Source of the DNA: Sphaeroforma sirkka
Taxonomy: Eukaryota > Opisthokonta > Ichthyosporea > Ichthyophonida
NCBI GenBank assembly: GCA_001586965.3
Contig: LUCW03002658.1
Span: forward strand, 1-56,216
Reading direction: 5' to 3'
Length of the DNA stretch: 56,216 nt
Part shown: positions 1 through 31,521 of the stretch, one piece after another
How the letters are laid out: every line of letters starts with the position of its first letter
Numbering within the stretch: the first letter of the stretch is position 1
Translations under genes and position numbers: made by a program
The notes under the pieces: generated by a model
Seen by the model: the letters and a program-made list of their open reading frames with translations, nothing else
The model's database searches: none
Told to the model about the DNA's origin: nothing

Positions 1-570
1 TCCAATACAAGTTGGTAGCTTGTATCCTGATTTTCCGTCTTTAATCGATCGCCAATCGTTTTTTTCGTCAGTGCTCTTACCGAACAGTTTAGTTGGACGG
101 TTGAAATACTATCACAACGATTCTTCGTCACGGCGCTTCTCGTTTTATGTTGAATGTTTACTCCTCTTCTCGCTATTTAGAAGCCGATTTTCTGTTCAAT
201 AGTTCATGTCTGACGAAGTGGTTTTGCAACCATATATGTGTTGTACACTATGTTTGTTAGCATCTACTAATATCTCTCAAAAAAATAAATGTTTGCCAGT
301 TACACATCATTCCTCTCGGCCATGATGTCAAGTAAATAAACAATACGTCTTTGGGCTTCTAAATATGTAAATATAAATATAGAGGCGGGTGTACATACGT
401 GTATGTAAATACATCATGTGATTTCCCGCCACAAAATATTCAAAAAAAAAACAGCCAACACAATATTTATTAGGAATCGTCATCATGGCAACCAGATTTT
501 CTCCAGAAATATATTTAATCCTAAATATAAAATCATAAACCAGTGCATTTAGGATTGGTGTCAAAAGGTT
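1..570. other. AT-rich spacer, no gene seen
   Basis: I see no coding pattern or RNA gene here. The longest open frames are under 80 codons, start at arbitrary positions and have no recognisable motif. Confidence 0.5.
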
Positions 571-2250
571 GTGTGAGCCAATTCTGAGTTTTATTATTAG
601 AATCTGGGACTCCCCTATCCGAATTAGGAAGTCGGTTCTAATTAGCTTTTGGTTTTAGAGGCCCAAAACTTTATTTTCCTCTCTCATGTAGTCGATGTTT
701 TATTGGTCGTTGACTCGGTTGTTTTATTCTTTTGTTTCTAAACATATTTATAGTAGTGATAAAAAAAAATTCACTGGGGCGCTACTGTGCAAAAGCGCCT
801 GAGCTGTGAGCCCAAATTCTTTTTAATTTTTTTGTGAATGATTGTCAATTTGGCGTCTGTTTATTGGACGACTTGTGAGTTGTGTGATCTACAAATATTT
901 TATAGAAATAAAGAATCTACTTTGCTGCTGCAGTCGCCAGAGCAGTGCTGAATCTGACCTACCATATCATTATTACGAAAAAAAAAATAAGTAAAAAATA
1001 ATTGCCGTAATTTTTGTAAGAAATACGTATTAAGGCACATTCCTGAATTTGAAAATTTAAGATTTATGCATGGTGAGCAAATTGAGAACTGGGAATTATG
1101 AAGTATGCAGCGCAATTTTTGGGCCATTAAGAAATATTCTATTTTTAATTAAGAAAGAAGGATTAAGGCAGGATATAGACTTATTAAGAATCGTGTATGA
1201 TATCTTTTTGAAAATTTTAAGAATTATTAATAATCATGTATACCGATATCTGAAGAAATTTTAAGAACCGGTACTTATTTTTATAGCATGTGAGGGACTA
1301 GGTCTCAAGGCAAAGTCTATTACTATAACATGCAATTGTTTTCTCAGTACAAACTTTTATTTATATAGGGTTGTGCATTGGGCGTAGAAGTGTAGAAGTG
1401 AATGTAAGTATGGCGGAGAAAAGTGACGGCACTGGGCGAACAACAGCTACCGATACTGACACCATTACCCCCTCTGAAAAGAGTGTGCGAAAATCAGATA
1501 ATGTGCGATCCTCTATCAAGAGGATGCAGCCGATTAACATTGATGCTATTGACGATGCAAGCCAGTATAGTTGTTTGAAACTTTATCGAGGGATAACAAA
1601 AGAACAAAAACTAAATTTCGCAGCCACAAAGTTTAAAGTTGACGATGACGATTGCAACAAAGCTACCTGCAGGTATTGCGACAACACTAAAACTTACTCA
1701 TGGAATCGCAAGAATGCGAATAATGCTATAATACATTATGAGAAGAAGCACGCCAAACAATAGTACGACGATGTAAAAAGATTTCGTCCACTGGCCATGC
1801 TATAATCTTGTCCTACTTGTTCGTTGTGAATAGTTATTGATGATTTATACTGAGCACAGCTTTGAAGTTGTGGTCTGTTAAAGTTGTATTTTAGTATGTA
1901 TTTAATTATTTATTCGTAGTGTTAAGATCTTCATCACATGTGTAGTCGTGTACACAAGCGCCAAATAATATTTTTTAAGAAATATGAATGTTATCTCACT
2001 TAATATGTCGTTCATTATTAAGAAATTATCTTGAAACAAAAATTGGCTTAATTAAGAAATAGGAAGTACGCATGAGGAATTTATTATTAAGTACCACCGA
2101 TTTGACACGATTAGTATCTTATTCTTAATTAATAATCACGTAGCGAAAAAAATGGGTTTAAGTTTTGGATTCTGCCGATTTTGGGTAAAGGATTAATAGG
2201 AATTGGGTTCAGATTCTTAAATAAGAAAAAAGAATCATGTGCTTTCCCAA
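571..2250. mobile_element. Possible decayed DNA transposon carrying a BED-finger ORF
   Basis: The stretch is rich in short motifs of the form TTAAGAA/ATTAAGAA on both strands. Its two ends show loose inverted similarity: a segment with TTATTA followed by AGAATCTG near 589-607 resembles the reverse complement of 2208-2235 (TTATTTAAGAATCTG). Clustered subterminal motifs around a BED zinc-finger ORF are typical of hAT-like elements. No clean terminal repeat or 8-bp target duplication could be fixed by eye, so the boundaries are approximate and the call is an inference. Confidence 0.3.
1410..1763 (+). CDS. Small BED-type zinc-finger protein (117 aa), probably transposon-derived
   Basis: ATG at 1410, TAG at 1761-1763. 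The N-terminal half is hydrophilic and rich in T, S, D and K. The C-terminal part has a C87-x2-C90-x18-H109-x4-H114 array next to aromatic residues, matching a BED finger, the DNA-binding domain of many hAT transposases and of proteins derived from them. No transposase catalytic domain follows; the frame stops three residues after the last His. It may be a truncated transposase, the first exon of a longer gene, or a stand-alone DNA-binding protein. The surrounding TTAAGAA-rich DNA favours a transposon origin. The ORF upstream of 1410 stays open but has no ATG. Homology to a specific family was not tested. Confidence 0.5.
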   Translation: MAEKSDGTGRTTATDTDTITPSEKSVRKSDNVRSSIKRMQPINIDAIDDASQYSCLKLYRGITKEQKLNFAATKFKVDDDDCNKATCRYCDNTKTYSWNRKNANNAIIHYEKKHAKQ

Positions 2251-3100
2251 AATGCAATAAGAAAACGTACAGATCGTTACATAATAATGACATGGTAGCT
2301 CAGCTTGACACACACAGGAGAGTGCGCAAGAAGAGACTCCTGGCGTAAAAACGGCAAACGCTCATGAACTCATGGGCCACGGCACTGGCACGGTCACTCC
2401 CACTATCTCAGTATTCAGTGCTCACTGCTCAGTGAGTCGCTGGCTCGCTAACTCGCTGCCCGCTGCTAAAAAGCTCAATATGTTTTCAGGTCTGTTGCTC
2501 AATACGTTAGGGGCTATGGAATAGAAGCTAAACGTAAACGCATATAATTTTTTAATGTAATCAGAAGGGCCTACCCAAATTCTTTTCATAGAACTGGTTC
2601 GTATATCCAAAACAGTAGACACTTGAATGTTTAGGCCCGCAAAGTGCACCTAAAAACATGCAGAGGACCGTATATGGAATAAAAGTTGAACGGCAACGTA
2701 TATTTATTCGATTTATAAAAGTTTTTAGGGGAAACGGTTTGAGGTTTAGGCACAGCTCAGTGCTCGCACACGGTGGGCGTTACAATATGTGTGGTCTATA
2801 TTTGTCTATGTTTACTAAATATAGACCATCGAGAAGGTAGGGGTTGAGCACTGAGCACTGACTACTACTTTTTAGGAATAAACTCGCACAAAAAATAAAA
2901 AATATATGCCCTAAATTCCTGTTTACTCCCAAAAAGTGTGTAGAGTAAAATAAACACCTGCGAGACAGCATCAGTCATATCTCTCTGAGGACGGGGATAT
3001 CTGTTTCATAAAAATACTATCGGAGATCCTATACATATTGTATGTGAACAGACGCACACAAACACATATGCACTCAAAGAACCAAATGTTAGCTACGTAC
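2251..3100. other. Spacer with short inverted repeats
   Basis: No gene is evident. GC-richer repeats made of CAGTGCTCA-type units occur near 2414-2436 and, in inverse orientation, near 2844-2862. A perfect 11-bp stem (2793-2803 with 2817-2827, 13-nt loop) lies just inside the second copy. The 5' end and promoter of the downstream glutaminase gene should lie here, but I cannot point to a TATA box or start site. Confidence 0.4.
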
Positions 3101-19730
<16,630 letters not shown>

Positions 19731-19841
19731 TGCTAAGGGGAGATGCTTCCTTGATGACGGTTGCTAAGGTGTTGGCAACTGTTTCATGACGTGGGAACCC
19801 TCTTCTTACTACCGAAGCATGATGAGGACAATCGCATTATA

Positions 19842-19906
<65 letters not shown>

Positions 19907-20340
19907 AATATGTATGCAGCTGAAGTCAGTTCTCACAGCCCGAGACAGTGCCAACTGAGATAGAGTGGCCTTGATGGCTTAGGAGTGTTGTATATAGATT
20001 GGTCACAGATATATCCGACACACCCCGTCGCAAACCAAACACTATTACAAATTGAACGGAGACTTAAACCGCTGAGAGAAGCTGTATCGAAGGTATACCC
20101 GAAAGGAACGGGAAGTGCAGTATGAGCTGAGACAGCTGAAGGCATGCGCACCGGGACATAGTGATTTCGATGGAGCTAAGATACTACATAAAGAAATAAG
20201 AGTAGTACATCCACGCACGATACGGTGTGAAGTATTAAGGTATCAGAAAATAATAAATAAAGCACAAAGCATTTAATGTCACAGATGATGTATGGACTGA
20301 CAATTACAAAATATCGATATGAACACGAACTACGCATTCA
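19731..20340. other. 3' flank of the glutaminase gene
   Basis: It holds a (TA)n tract at 19846-19898 and otherwise non-repetitive sequence. AATAAATAAAG near 20252-20262 could be a polyadenylation signal for the glutaminase gene, giving a 3' UTR of about 0.5 kb. This is unproven. Confidence 0.35.
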
Positions 20341-21213
20341 ACATGACAAACACACAACACATCGACAATCGATGTCCATTCATCCGATGCAGTTGAGCAA
20401 TGTAATGTACCTCATGCACGTGTGTGCGAGCACAATAAATATCTTGCACAGAATCCTTTTAATATCGAACAAACACAAAACACATCGACAACTGATTTTC
20501 ATTCATCCGATGCAGTTGAGCTATGTAATGTACCCCATGTACGCGTGTGCGAGCGTAATAAATATCATACACAGAATCCCTTTAATATCGAACAAACACA
20601 CAACACCTCGACAATTGATGTCCATTCATCCGATGCAGTTGAGCAATGTAATGTACCTCATGTACGTGTGTGCGAGCATAATAAATATCTTGCACAGAAT
20701 CCCTTTAATATCGAACAAACACAAAACACATCGACAACTGATTTTCATTCATCCGATGCAGTTGAGCTATATAAAATGCCCCCCATATGTACGCGTGTGC
20801 GAGCGTAATAAATATCTTACACAGAATCCCTTTAATATCGAACAAACACACAACACCTCGACAATTGATGTCCATTCATCCGATGCAGTTGAGAAAATGT
20901 AATGTACCTCATGCACGTGTGTGCGAGCGTAATGAATATCTTACACAGAATCCCTTTCATATCGAACAAACACACACAACACCTCGACAATTGATGTCCA
21001 TTCATCCGACGCAGTTGAGCAAATGTAATGTACGTCATGCACGTGTGTGCGAGCGTAATGAATACCTTACACAGAATCCCTTTCATATCAAACAAACACA
21101 AAACACATCGACAATTGATGTCCATTCATCCGATGCAGTTGAGCAATGTAATGTACCTCATGCACGTGTGTGCGAGCGTAATAAATATCTCGCACAGAAT
21201 CTCTTTAATACCG
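20341..21213. repeat. 123-127 bp tandem array, seven units
   Basis: The word AACAAAC recurs near 20346, 20468, 20591, 20714, 20841, 20965 and 21091. The first spacings are exactly 123 bp (41 codons), so two frames stay open across several units. Later spacings (127, 124, 126) break those frames. Each unit carries CATTCATCCGATGCAGTTGA and GTGTGTGCGAGC. The changing length favours a non-coding satellite-like array. Confidence 0.9.
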
Positions 21214-21699
21214 ACCTCCAGACCGTCATTTGCGTACCTTCCCGAAGGAGGTTTAGCTGTAGATCATAGCCTTCTAAATCTTCTATATCAACAGCTGTGT
21301 GTGGGTTATGATCAATTGACCTAAAAACACTTGGTTACGCATGGCCTTCTAAATTGTACATTTAAATCTGGGCTCTGGGGTTTTATAAGTTCTGAAGGTC
21401 ACTTCTTGGGTTTGAGGTTTTAGGATTTCTGTTTAAAAAAAGATTCAGGGTTTATGGTTTTTGGGTTTCAGGGTTCTCGGGTTGAGAAAGAGACAGTCCA
21501 TATAAAATCAAACATTAGGCCGTATATACACATCATGTCATGTGTGTAATATGTGCTCTCACTTGTTGTGCCCCCAAATATGCGACGACAGCGCTGTCTC
21601 CAACGGACAACAGTGCTTTCGATGTAATCGTTCTAGATTGCGTCGTAATCGGATAAGGTTATTTGGTGGTGATGTCATATTACAGCAAAGCGCACCTGC

Positions 21700-21700
<1 letters not shown>
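21214..21700. other. Spacer, no gene seen
   Basis: T/G-rich sequence with degenerate GGGTTT/TTTAGGG-like words at about 21400-21485. No coding pattern is evident. Confidence 0.5.
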
Positions 21701-23600
<1,900 letters not shown>

Positions 23601-24759
23601 TGTGTGTGCGTATACACGTGTGTGTGTGCTATCAGGAAGTAGCGATGTACACTCTTGCTGTTTGGAATGATATTCAAGACGTGAGGTTAACCAGTTACCA
23701 GTCTGACTTGCCGTGCGCTACAAATATATATAGATAGGTAGCATTTGAAAAGCGTAGCCGAGTAGGTCGTTGAACGAAAGGAGATACGTCGCGGTATATA
23801 TACTTTAAAATATATACTTTATATATATGTCAGTCATATTGACTTATTTTTAGTACAGTGTCTCCTTTTTTTAAACTTGTATCACTCGTGGTCCGTCGAC
23901 TTTGCCATGATGTTTTGCCTATCGCAAGAAGACAAGCGAGAAGGCTATGTGTATTTATATGTAGTTTTAAAAGAAGTGATGTTCATCTTTGAATTCTTTA
24001 CAATACATTCACTTACAATACATTGTGCACATACTCGTCACCTGCACTGTATATAAATATGTAGCAATAGAAATGGAGCATTGAGTGCCATAGAAGGCAT
24101 AGAAATGTTGTTCTTTGTGATTTTTTATCACCGATTCGATTTTTGATCTCAAGATGTGAAGCTGATGACCGTATGACGACTGTCGCATTTAGTACCGGAT
24201 GCTTGAATACGATAGTTGGACAGCGAAATAGTACGACAATACGACGGTAGGTTTCTACACGACATCGTATTTATAAATATACGAGAGAAAAAACAAGAAG
24301 TTTAAATCCCCGTATACTATAGAGCCAACTATGTAAATAGGGCCTTCGTTCCAAGCACCCGAGCACAGTTGTATAATTTTTTAGACGAAGGATAGTCAAT
24401 GCATGTCTAATAAAAAGTACAAATTGTCGGATTTGTGTGATTAGTAATACAACAACAAAGGGTCGTTCGAAAAACTTCGGAGAAGTTCTTCAATGATATT
24501 TTCCGTCGCGTCTGTATGTCGTGGACGGCGACAGGTGCGAGTGCAGTCAGGTTGCTGAGTTCATAACATTGGATGTGACTATACACGCGCGTGTGTGCAT
24601 ACGGCCTGTAGATTCTGTGTGTGTGTATACAGCTATCGATTGTACATTGGGGTAGAACATATCAGCGTATCGTACAAGTACTTCTCTGCAATGTGGGGCA
24701 TGTTTTAATCGGTTGTCTAGACACTTAGCACTGTGCTACACCCACCCCCCACCACAACT
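23601..24759. other. Upstream region of the J-protein gene
   Basis: Non-repetitive sequence with moderate GC and no ORF of note. It should contain the promoter and 5' UTR of the J-protein gene. I cannot identify a TATA box or initiator with confidence. Confidence 0.4.
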
Positions 24760-26295
24760 ATGAGCTCCAACGATGACCAACAACCCCCGGGCCTGAACAC
24801 AGCACACTTGTTCACCACACACCGGCAGAACAGTCACCCAGGTCCACGCGGTAACCCTAACAACCAACCGTCGTTAGCAGGATACGAGCTCACTCAGAGC
24901 ATGGACAGTGCAAGTGCGGACGACATCAACAATCAGATCCTCAAAGACCTCGAGCGACACACTACAACCGTGCCTATGAGTAGTGATTCACACTTGCCCC
25001 TGGGTAGACAGCGTGGGCATAGTAACCAAGGCAACTGTCTCGGGGGTGAGCACTCTAGCAGTCACGATAGCGTGCACATGGGCATGGCCTCGGATAATAG
25101 CAGTGGGACGCTGAATGTGAATGCGCTTTCAAACAGAAGCGTAAGTGGGCACCAACACAATCTACAGACAAGTGTGGACGGGTTCAATGCTTTACAAGGA
25201 GGAGGTAGTCCAGGCATCAACAGTAATACGAATAGTATTAACAATCAGAGTATGGAGATGGGCTCAGGGAGTACTTACTTATCTCCTATGCAGAGTTCAG
25301 AGTGGTTGAACGCACAGCAACAACAGCAGCAACAACAACATAGGCATGCTAGCAGTAATACAAGCACAAACACACACACCAACACCAATACAAACACCGG
25401 CACAAGTGGCAATTCATTGAAGATGAAGAGTGGCCGTACGGGAAAAAGCCCGCATACTGGAGACAAATCACCTATCATGGCACGGAGAGGACTTACCGGC
25501 ACCAACAGTAAGGGCTTGTTAACGGACGACAACGCCAGCTCAGATAACAGAATGGGAGCGTGTGCGATAGAACGGGAGAAGCTGCGTGTGCAGCAACTAC
25601 AGTTGCAGAAGCTACAAGAACAGCAACACCAGAGCCAACAGACATTTGAGATTGAACAGCAGCGGCTGCAGGCACAGCTACGGCTGCAGCAAGGTAACCA
25701 GCAGGATCAGAGACTTCTCAACCAGACTTATCATAACAACCCACATAGCAACCAGACCCATCATAGCAACCCGCATAGCAACCAGACCCAAGGTCAGACC
25801 CAGGGGCCACACGCGCCGAGCATGCAAAACAATAGCAACCAACCGAACGTACAACAACAGCAACAACATCAACAACACCAACAACTACAGCCAAATGATC
25901 ACACACACGACCCACAAGGCAGTGGGGAGAGTCTCAGCAACAACAGGTGCCCGGGCCCGGCTGATATACGGATAGACGGCCCCACGGGCAAGGAGTACTA
26001 TGACATCCTGGGGGTAGCACTAGACGCCGACTTTGCTACTATTAAGAAGGCGTACAGGATGAAGGCTAAAGAGTTCCATCCCGACCGCAACCCAGTGGGT
26101 GCTCAAATGTTTCTGCGGCTGAGTGCGGCGTTTCAAGTGTTGGAAGACCCAGTCAAACGAGCAGAGTACGACAGGTACGGACAACTAGCTGACATGTATT
26201 TGTATATATATTTATATATCATATATATGTTTTATATGTTCTTATGTCTGTATGTATGTATATATGTATGTATGTATGTATATGATCCATATATA

Positions 26296-26348
<53 letters not shown>

Positions 26349-26349
26349 T

Positions 26350-26380
<31 letters not shown>

Positions 26381-26397
26381 ATGTACATATATGTATC

Positions 26398-26442
<45 letters not shown>

Positions 26443-29244
26443 TGTTTGTGTGTGTGTGTGTGTGTGTGTGCGTGTGAATTCCTTTTTAAATACTCTGCAT
26501 AAGTGTAATACATGGTTGAAACCCCCTCACATTGATACGTATCAATCGTTTAAATAGCCAATCCCAATCATACTCTCATCCACACGTATGCCTGCTCATG
26601 AGTTTTATTGTATACTCCAAGTGTGTTTCTCGTGTCAGTTGCGTTCAATTTGTGATGTATTGCTTCCCAGTACAGTAGCTTCATGCCTGAGTCATAGTGT
26701 GTCATATATGACAGTTCAAAAGTTTGTTGCTGGGCGTGCGCTGCCGTCCCTACAACACGTGCATACGGCGAGTTCGTTTTCCACCCCGATAAAATTATCC
26801 GTTACATGCCCCCTACCTACACAGTGCAGTAGTTAAGTTCGTGTGTTCTATTTATAACTTATCTGACTCTTCCTGCCCCCTAGGACGGGTATTGTGACCG
26901 ACAAAGCAAGTACCGAACGGACTCCTGCTGCTAAGCAGGCATACGCGCGGAAAATGTTCAGTGAGATATTCGGGCCAAGTATGTTGTCTGCTGCGCTCAC
27001 ATCCCGTATGTAGATTACGGTTTAGGGTGTAGGGCTTAGGTTCTAGCCACATGTGCTTATACCTTTGTGGGCATGCGATCATGTGGGATATCCATGGACC
27101 TGTACAAGTGTGTATGTGAACATGGGTGCGTCAATGTGTAGGCTTGTGTCCAGAGGATTGGGTGCACCAGGAGACGTGTCGGTGTGTGTGTCGGGCCACC
27201 CCTGTCCACCTGAGGGTATAGAGAGTGAGGTTATAAGACACCCGCCTCAAGCAGTGCACACTATCCCATACACACACATCACTTACACGCCCAGCACGGA
27301 CGCAACGTCGTTCTACGAAAACCTTTGGTGTTGTTGGGTGCTTGCTTGTTGCGATGTCGGTTATCTGTTTCTGCCTGTGTTCCGCCTATCTCTCAAGCAC
27401 GTTCAGTCCTGCCCATCACAGTACCGGCTGTTCCTAACCACGGCATTCCACGCAACTTGCAGTGGCTAGACCCTGTGTACGCGTAACGATTTACTTGCGC
27501 AGTACATACTGCACCTGCACCTGCACCTAAACCCCGGCCCTCTGGACTAGGGCCTGGGACGGAAATCAAATTTATCTCTACGACAAATCGTAAATCTAGG
27601 AGCGGGTCTATCCAAAGGGTCATGCCTAAATACAACCGTTCTAAAAATATCCCTCCTATGAGTAACCGTTCTAAAAGATATCCCTTCTATGAGTAACGAT
27701 TCTAAAAATAGCTTTTATCCTGCACCGTTGCAGACATAGATATCATCGAAGGCTTCGTTCCGCCCACCAGCAGAGCCAATCGGCGCAACAGTCGCATAGT
27801 GCACCACGTGCACAGAGTTACGCTAGAAGCACTGTATACAGGCGCAGTCAACAAGATAGCCATACAACGCTCTGTAGCCTGCAAAGCATGCGCGGTATGT
27901 AGGCTTGTATTCTGGTGTATTGTCACACACACACATACATACATACGCGGATGTGTATGTATGTATACATATACATGTGTTTATGTTGGTGCCTTTGGTT
28001 TAGAGTGTCTGGTGTGCTGTGTGCGAGAGAACTAGCACCCACGTAGGCCAACAAAGGCACATACAATGCGCCATGCGGATATACATGCAAGTGGCGTTAC
28101 GTGACCTCTAATTGCACCTCTGACTACGGCACAACTCGTATATTTCCAGTGTCCGAGGCAATATATACGTGTATGTACGCATATACATATATATATAAAT
28201 ATATATGTGTGTGTGTGTGTGTGTGTATCTATGTATCTATGTATCTATATATAATGTACGAGTATGTCTAAATCTATCTCTACATAAATATGTATCTGTA
28301 TGTATCTTTGTATGCATGTAGGATATTTATATATGTACCTGGATGTTTGTATGTATGCATATATATATATATATATATATTTGTGTGTGTGTGCATGTGG
28401 ACTATCGGTGCACGATACCGATTACTTATAGCAAGGGGTTGCCAGGCGACTGCAGCAGTCCTGGCTCAGATAGACCAGAGTGCAGCGCAGGAGAACAAAC
28501 ATAGTTATCTGGTGCCCGAGAGACACTCCCATTTACTCACATCCGATGCTGTTGCAGTTGCCAACTGTTACAGCATGTTGCGAAGCGTTAGTGTATTTTC
28601 AAGGCGTGCACTAAATGAATAAATCTCACAGTACGCTATCCAGCACAACGTACCTTCGTGCGTTCAAACGCGTTAAGCGCGGCAGACATGGTGCTACCTC
28701 GCATGTGCGATATATAAGTACCTTGACTGTTATGTATTTCCTCTGTTTAAACGTATTGTGAATATCGGTTGTCACGCAATTACAAGTATGCAGCAATAAT
28801 ATTCTTAGTACTATTATTACAATGCAAACCTTGGTATTCCCTTTCTTATAACACTATATTCGAGCGGTTTTCTGACCAGGGTTTTATTTTTGTACTAACA
28901 CAATAAACCTTTTTTTCTCAAACATCAACCACACATGTGATATATAGGGGAATGGTGGCGGTCAAGGAGCGTTGGTGTCGTGTAATGCATGCACGGGCAA
29001 GGGAGTGCTGGAAATTAGGACTCAAATTGCCCCGTCAAGGTTCCAATTCGTATGTATTCTGGGTGTCAAATTGTATGTAGTCCAGTCTAAATGTGGACTA
29101 GGTTTTGCTGTAGTTATGCTTGACAATAGCCTGGTTTACAAGCTGTTTGTGGTCGAGTTTGCTTATAGATATCATTTGAGGCTATTTTTTACTTAAATAT
29201 AATGTCAATTTGTATGTAGACAAGTTCGAATCAGACCAATGGTA

Positions 29245-29296
<52 letters not shown>

Positions 29297-31480
29297 AGGC
29301 TTCAATGCGTATAGCGTGGACACGCTTTCGAATCAGTACATCAGCGTACGTTACATGGTCTCGGCTCCGTAGCCAGGGCTTGTAATAGGCGACGGCCTGA
29401 AAACATGCACTTGCTTTTAAATGATTGCCTTATCGTAAAATGTGCTACGTTTTTTTCTTTAACTATAAGCCCATACATATTGAACCTTGTGAATCATAGT
29501 GTTTAGACCATTCCGTAAGTTGTGGGATTCACGATGTTCTCTCGCTCTCTCTCAACCATTTGTTTGTTTGTTAGAAGGCTATGTCTGAACTAAAAACCCA
29601 AACCCCTTACACTTTAAATATTTTGGAACTCCGATAACCTCAACAATATCGCTTGACATCCACGAATAAATCAGACGTGTAAGGAGCTTTGTGATTAAAA
29701 TATTGGCTTCAACTTTCCTGAATCCTAATTTTATTTTCCATTTCTATTTTTGTAATCCTGAAACTCCTTCCCATTCGTCGTCCTCAGATGAGTCAGACAT
29801 GTAAACAATGCCAGGGCAATGGGTTTGTGATCCAAAAGGATATGTGTTGCCAAGCGTGTTCAGGGAAGAAATTAGTTACAGGTACGAATGGATGCGCACG
29901 TGAGTAGAGTGTGTTGGTGTGCGCAATCAAGCCAGAGCTACCTGGCTGTCATTATAATGCATTGCAACATAGTGCTACTGGCTTATGTTTATGCTGGGTT
30001 GGTTTGTCGGCAGCGTTGGGCGTTGGTTCCTCATGCAATTGCTACAAGTACTAGCTATGTATGAATGGCGTGTGCGATGTTCCCAAGGATTGTCGGCTAA
30101 GTCATAGAAAGTGCGTATGCTCTGGTACATACGGCCAGTTACTTATTACGTTTAATTGTTACACCTCTACTTTGTTAAGTGTAAATAGTTCTTTATCTGA
30201 GTTGGAATTTTTATTATTATTCTCGCATGACATGATATGTTGTTTTCAGATTTAGTTGTGTCCGTTCCAGATCTAGTGGTGTTGGTTTCAGATTTGTTTA
30301 TGTTGGTGTTGCTTTAGATTTGGTTACGCTGGTCTCAGATTTGGTTATGCTGGTTTCAGATCTGGTAATGTTGGCTTCTGATCTGATTATGTTGGTATCA
30401 GATCTGTTTACGTTGGTTTCAGATCTCGTTATGTTGGTGTCAGATCTGGTTGCGTTGGTATCAAATCAAGTTATGCTGGTTTCATACATATTTATGTTGC
30501 TTTCAGATCTGGTCCTGTTGGTTTCAGATCTGGTTATGTTGCTTTCAGATATGGTTACGCTGGTTTCAGATCTGGTTATGCTGGTTTCAGATCTGGTAAT
30601 GTTGGTTTCAGATCTGGTTATGTTGGTGTCAGATCTAGTTATGCTGCTTTTAGATCTATTGATGTTGCTTTCAGATCTGGTTATGTTGGTTTGAAATCTG
30701 ACAGCTGTGGTAATATTGGTTTCAGATCTGCTTATGTTGGTATCAGATATGGTTACGTTGGTTTCCGATCTAGTTACGGTTTCAGATCTGGTTATGCTGG
30801 TTTCAGATTTGATTATGTTAGTTTAAGATCTGGTTATGGGTATCAGATCTAATTATGTTGGTTTCAGATCTGGTTGTATTGGTTTCAGATCTAGTTATGT
30901 TGCTTTCAGATCTAGTTATGTTGCTTTCAGATTTGCTTATATTGGTTCCTGATCTGGCTATGTTGCTTTCAAATCTGGGTATATTGGTTGGTTATGTTGC
31001 TCTCAGATCTTATTCTGCTGGTTTCAGATCTGGTTAACGGTGTTTAGGGTTTAGAATCGCTTTTTCTTTCGCCACCGGCAACTATTCACATCTCAATGCT
31101 TTGATCGTATTGGTTCCGTGCACAGAACGGAATATACTCTCAATCTCTGTTGAACCGGGAATGAAAGATGGTGATAGGATAACACTGGAGGCCCAAGGCG
31201 ACCAACAAGTAAGTGTATAAACACACCATTGCACACAACCAAAACGTGCCACATACACATCCACTTGGATGATCAGAATCCGACCGTGTATCCTGTACTA
31301 TACCTTCGTGTATATCTTGCATATATATATATATATATAATCTGTGTCTATGTATGTACATGTCTTTATGTGCACGTGCGTGTGTGTCTGTCTGTGTCTG
31401 TCTTTGTCTGTCTGTTCAAAAATATTATCGTTATTGTCGACGTATTCATTTGCTTGTCCATTCTCTTATTCACTTACATC

Positions 31481-31521
<41 letters not shown>

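Noticed and set aside
30320..31037. Long frame of an eight-residue VSDLVML repeat, resembling a repeat protein
   Set aside because: It lies entirely between two conserved J-protein exons (ending 29881, starting 31126) and matches a 24-bp minisatellite; units of other lengths break the frame.
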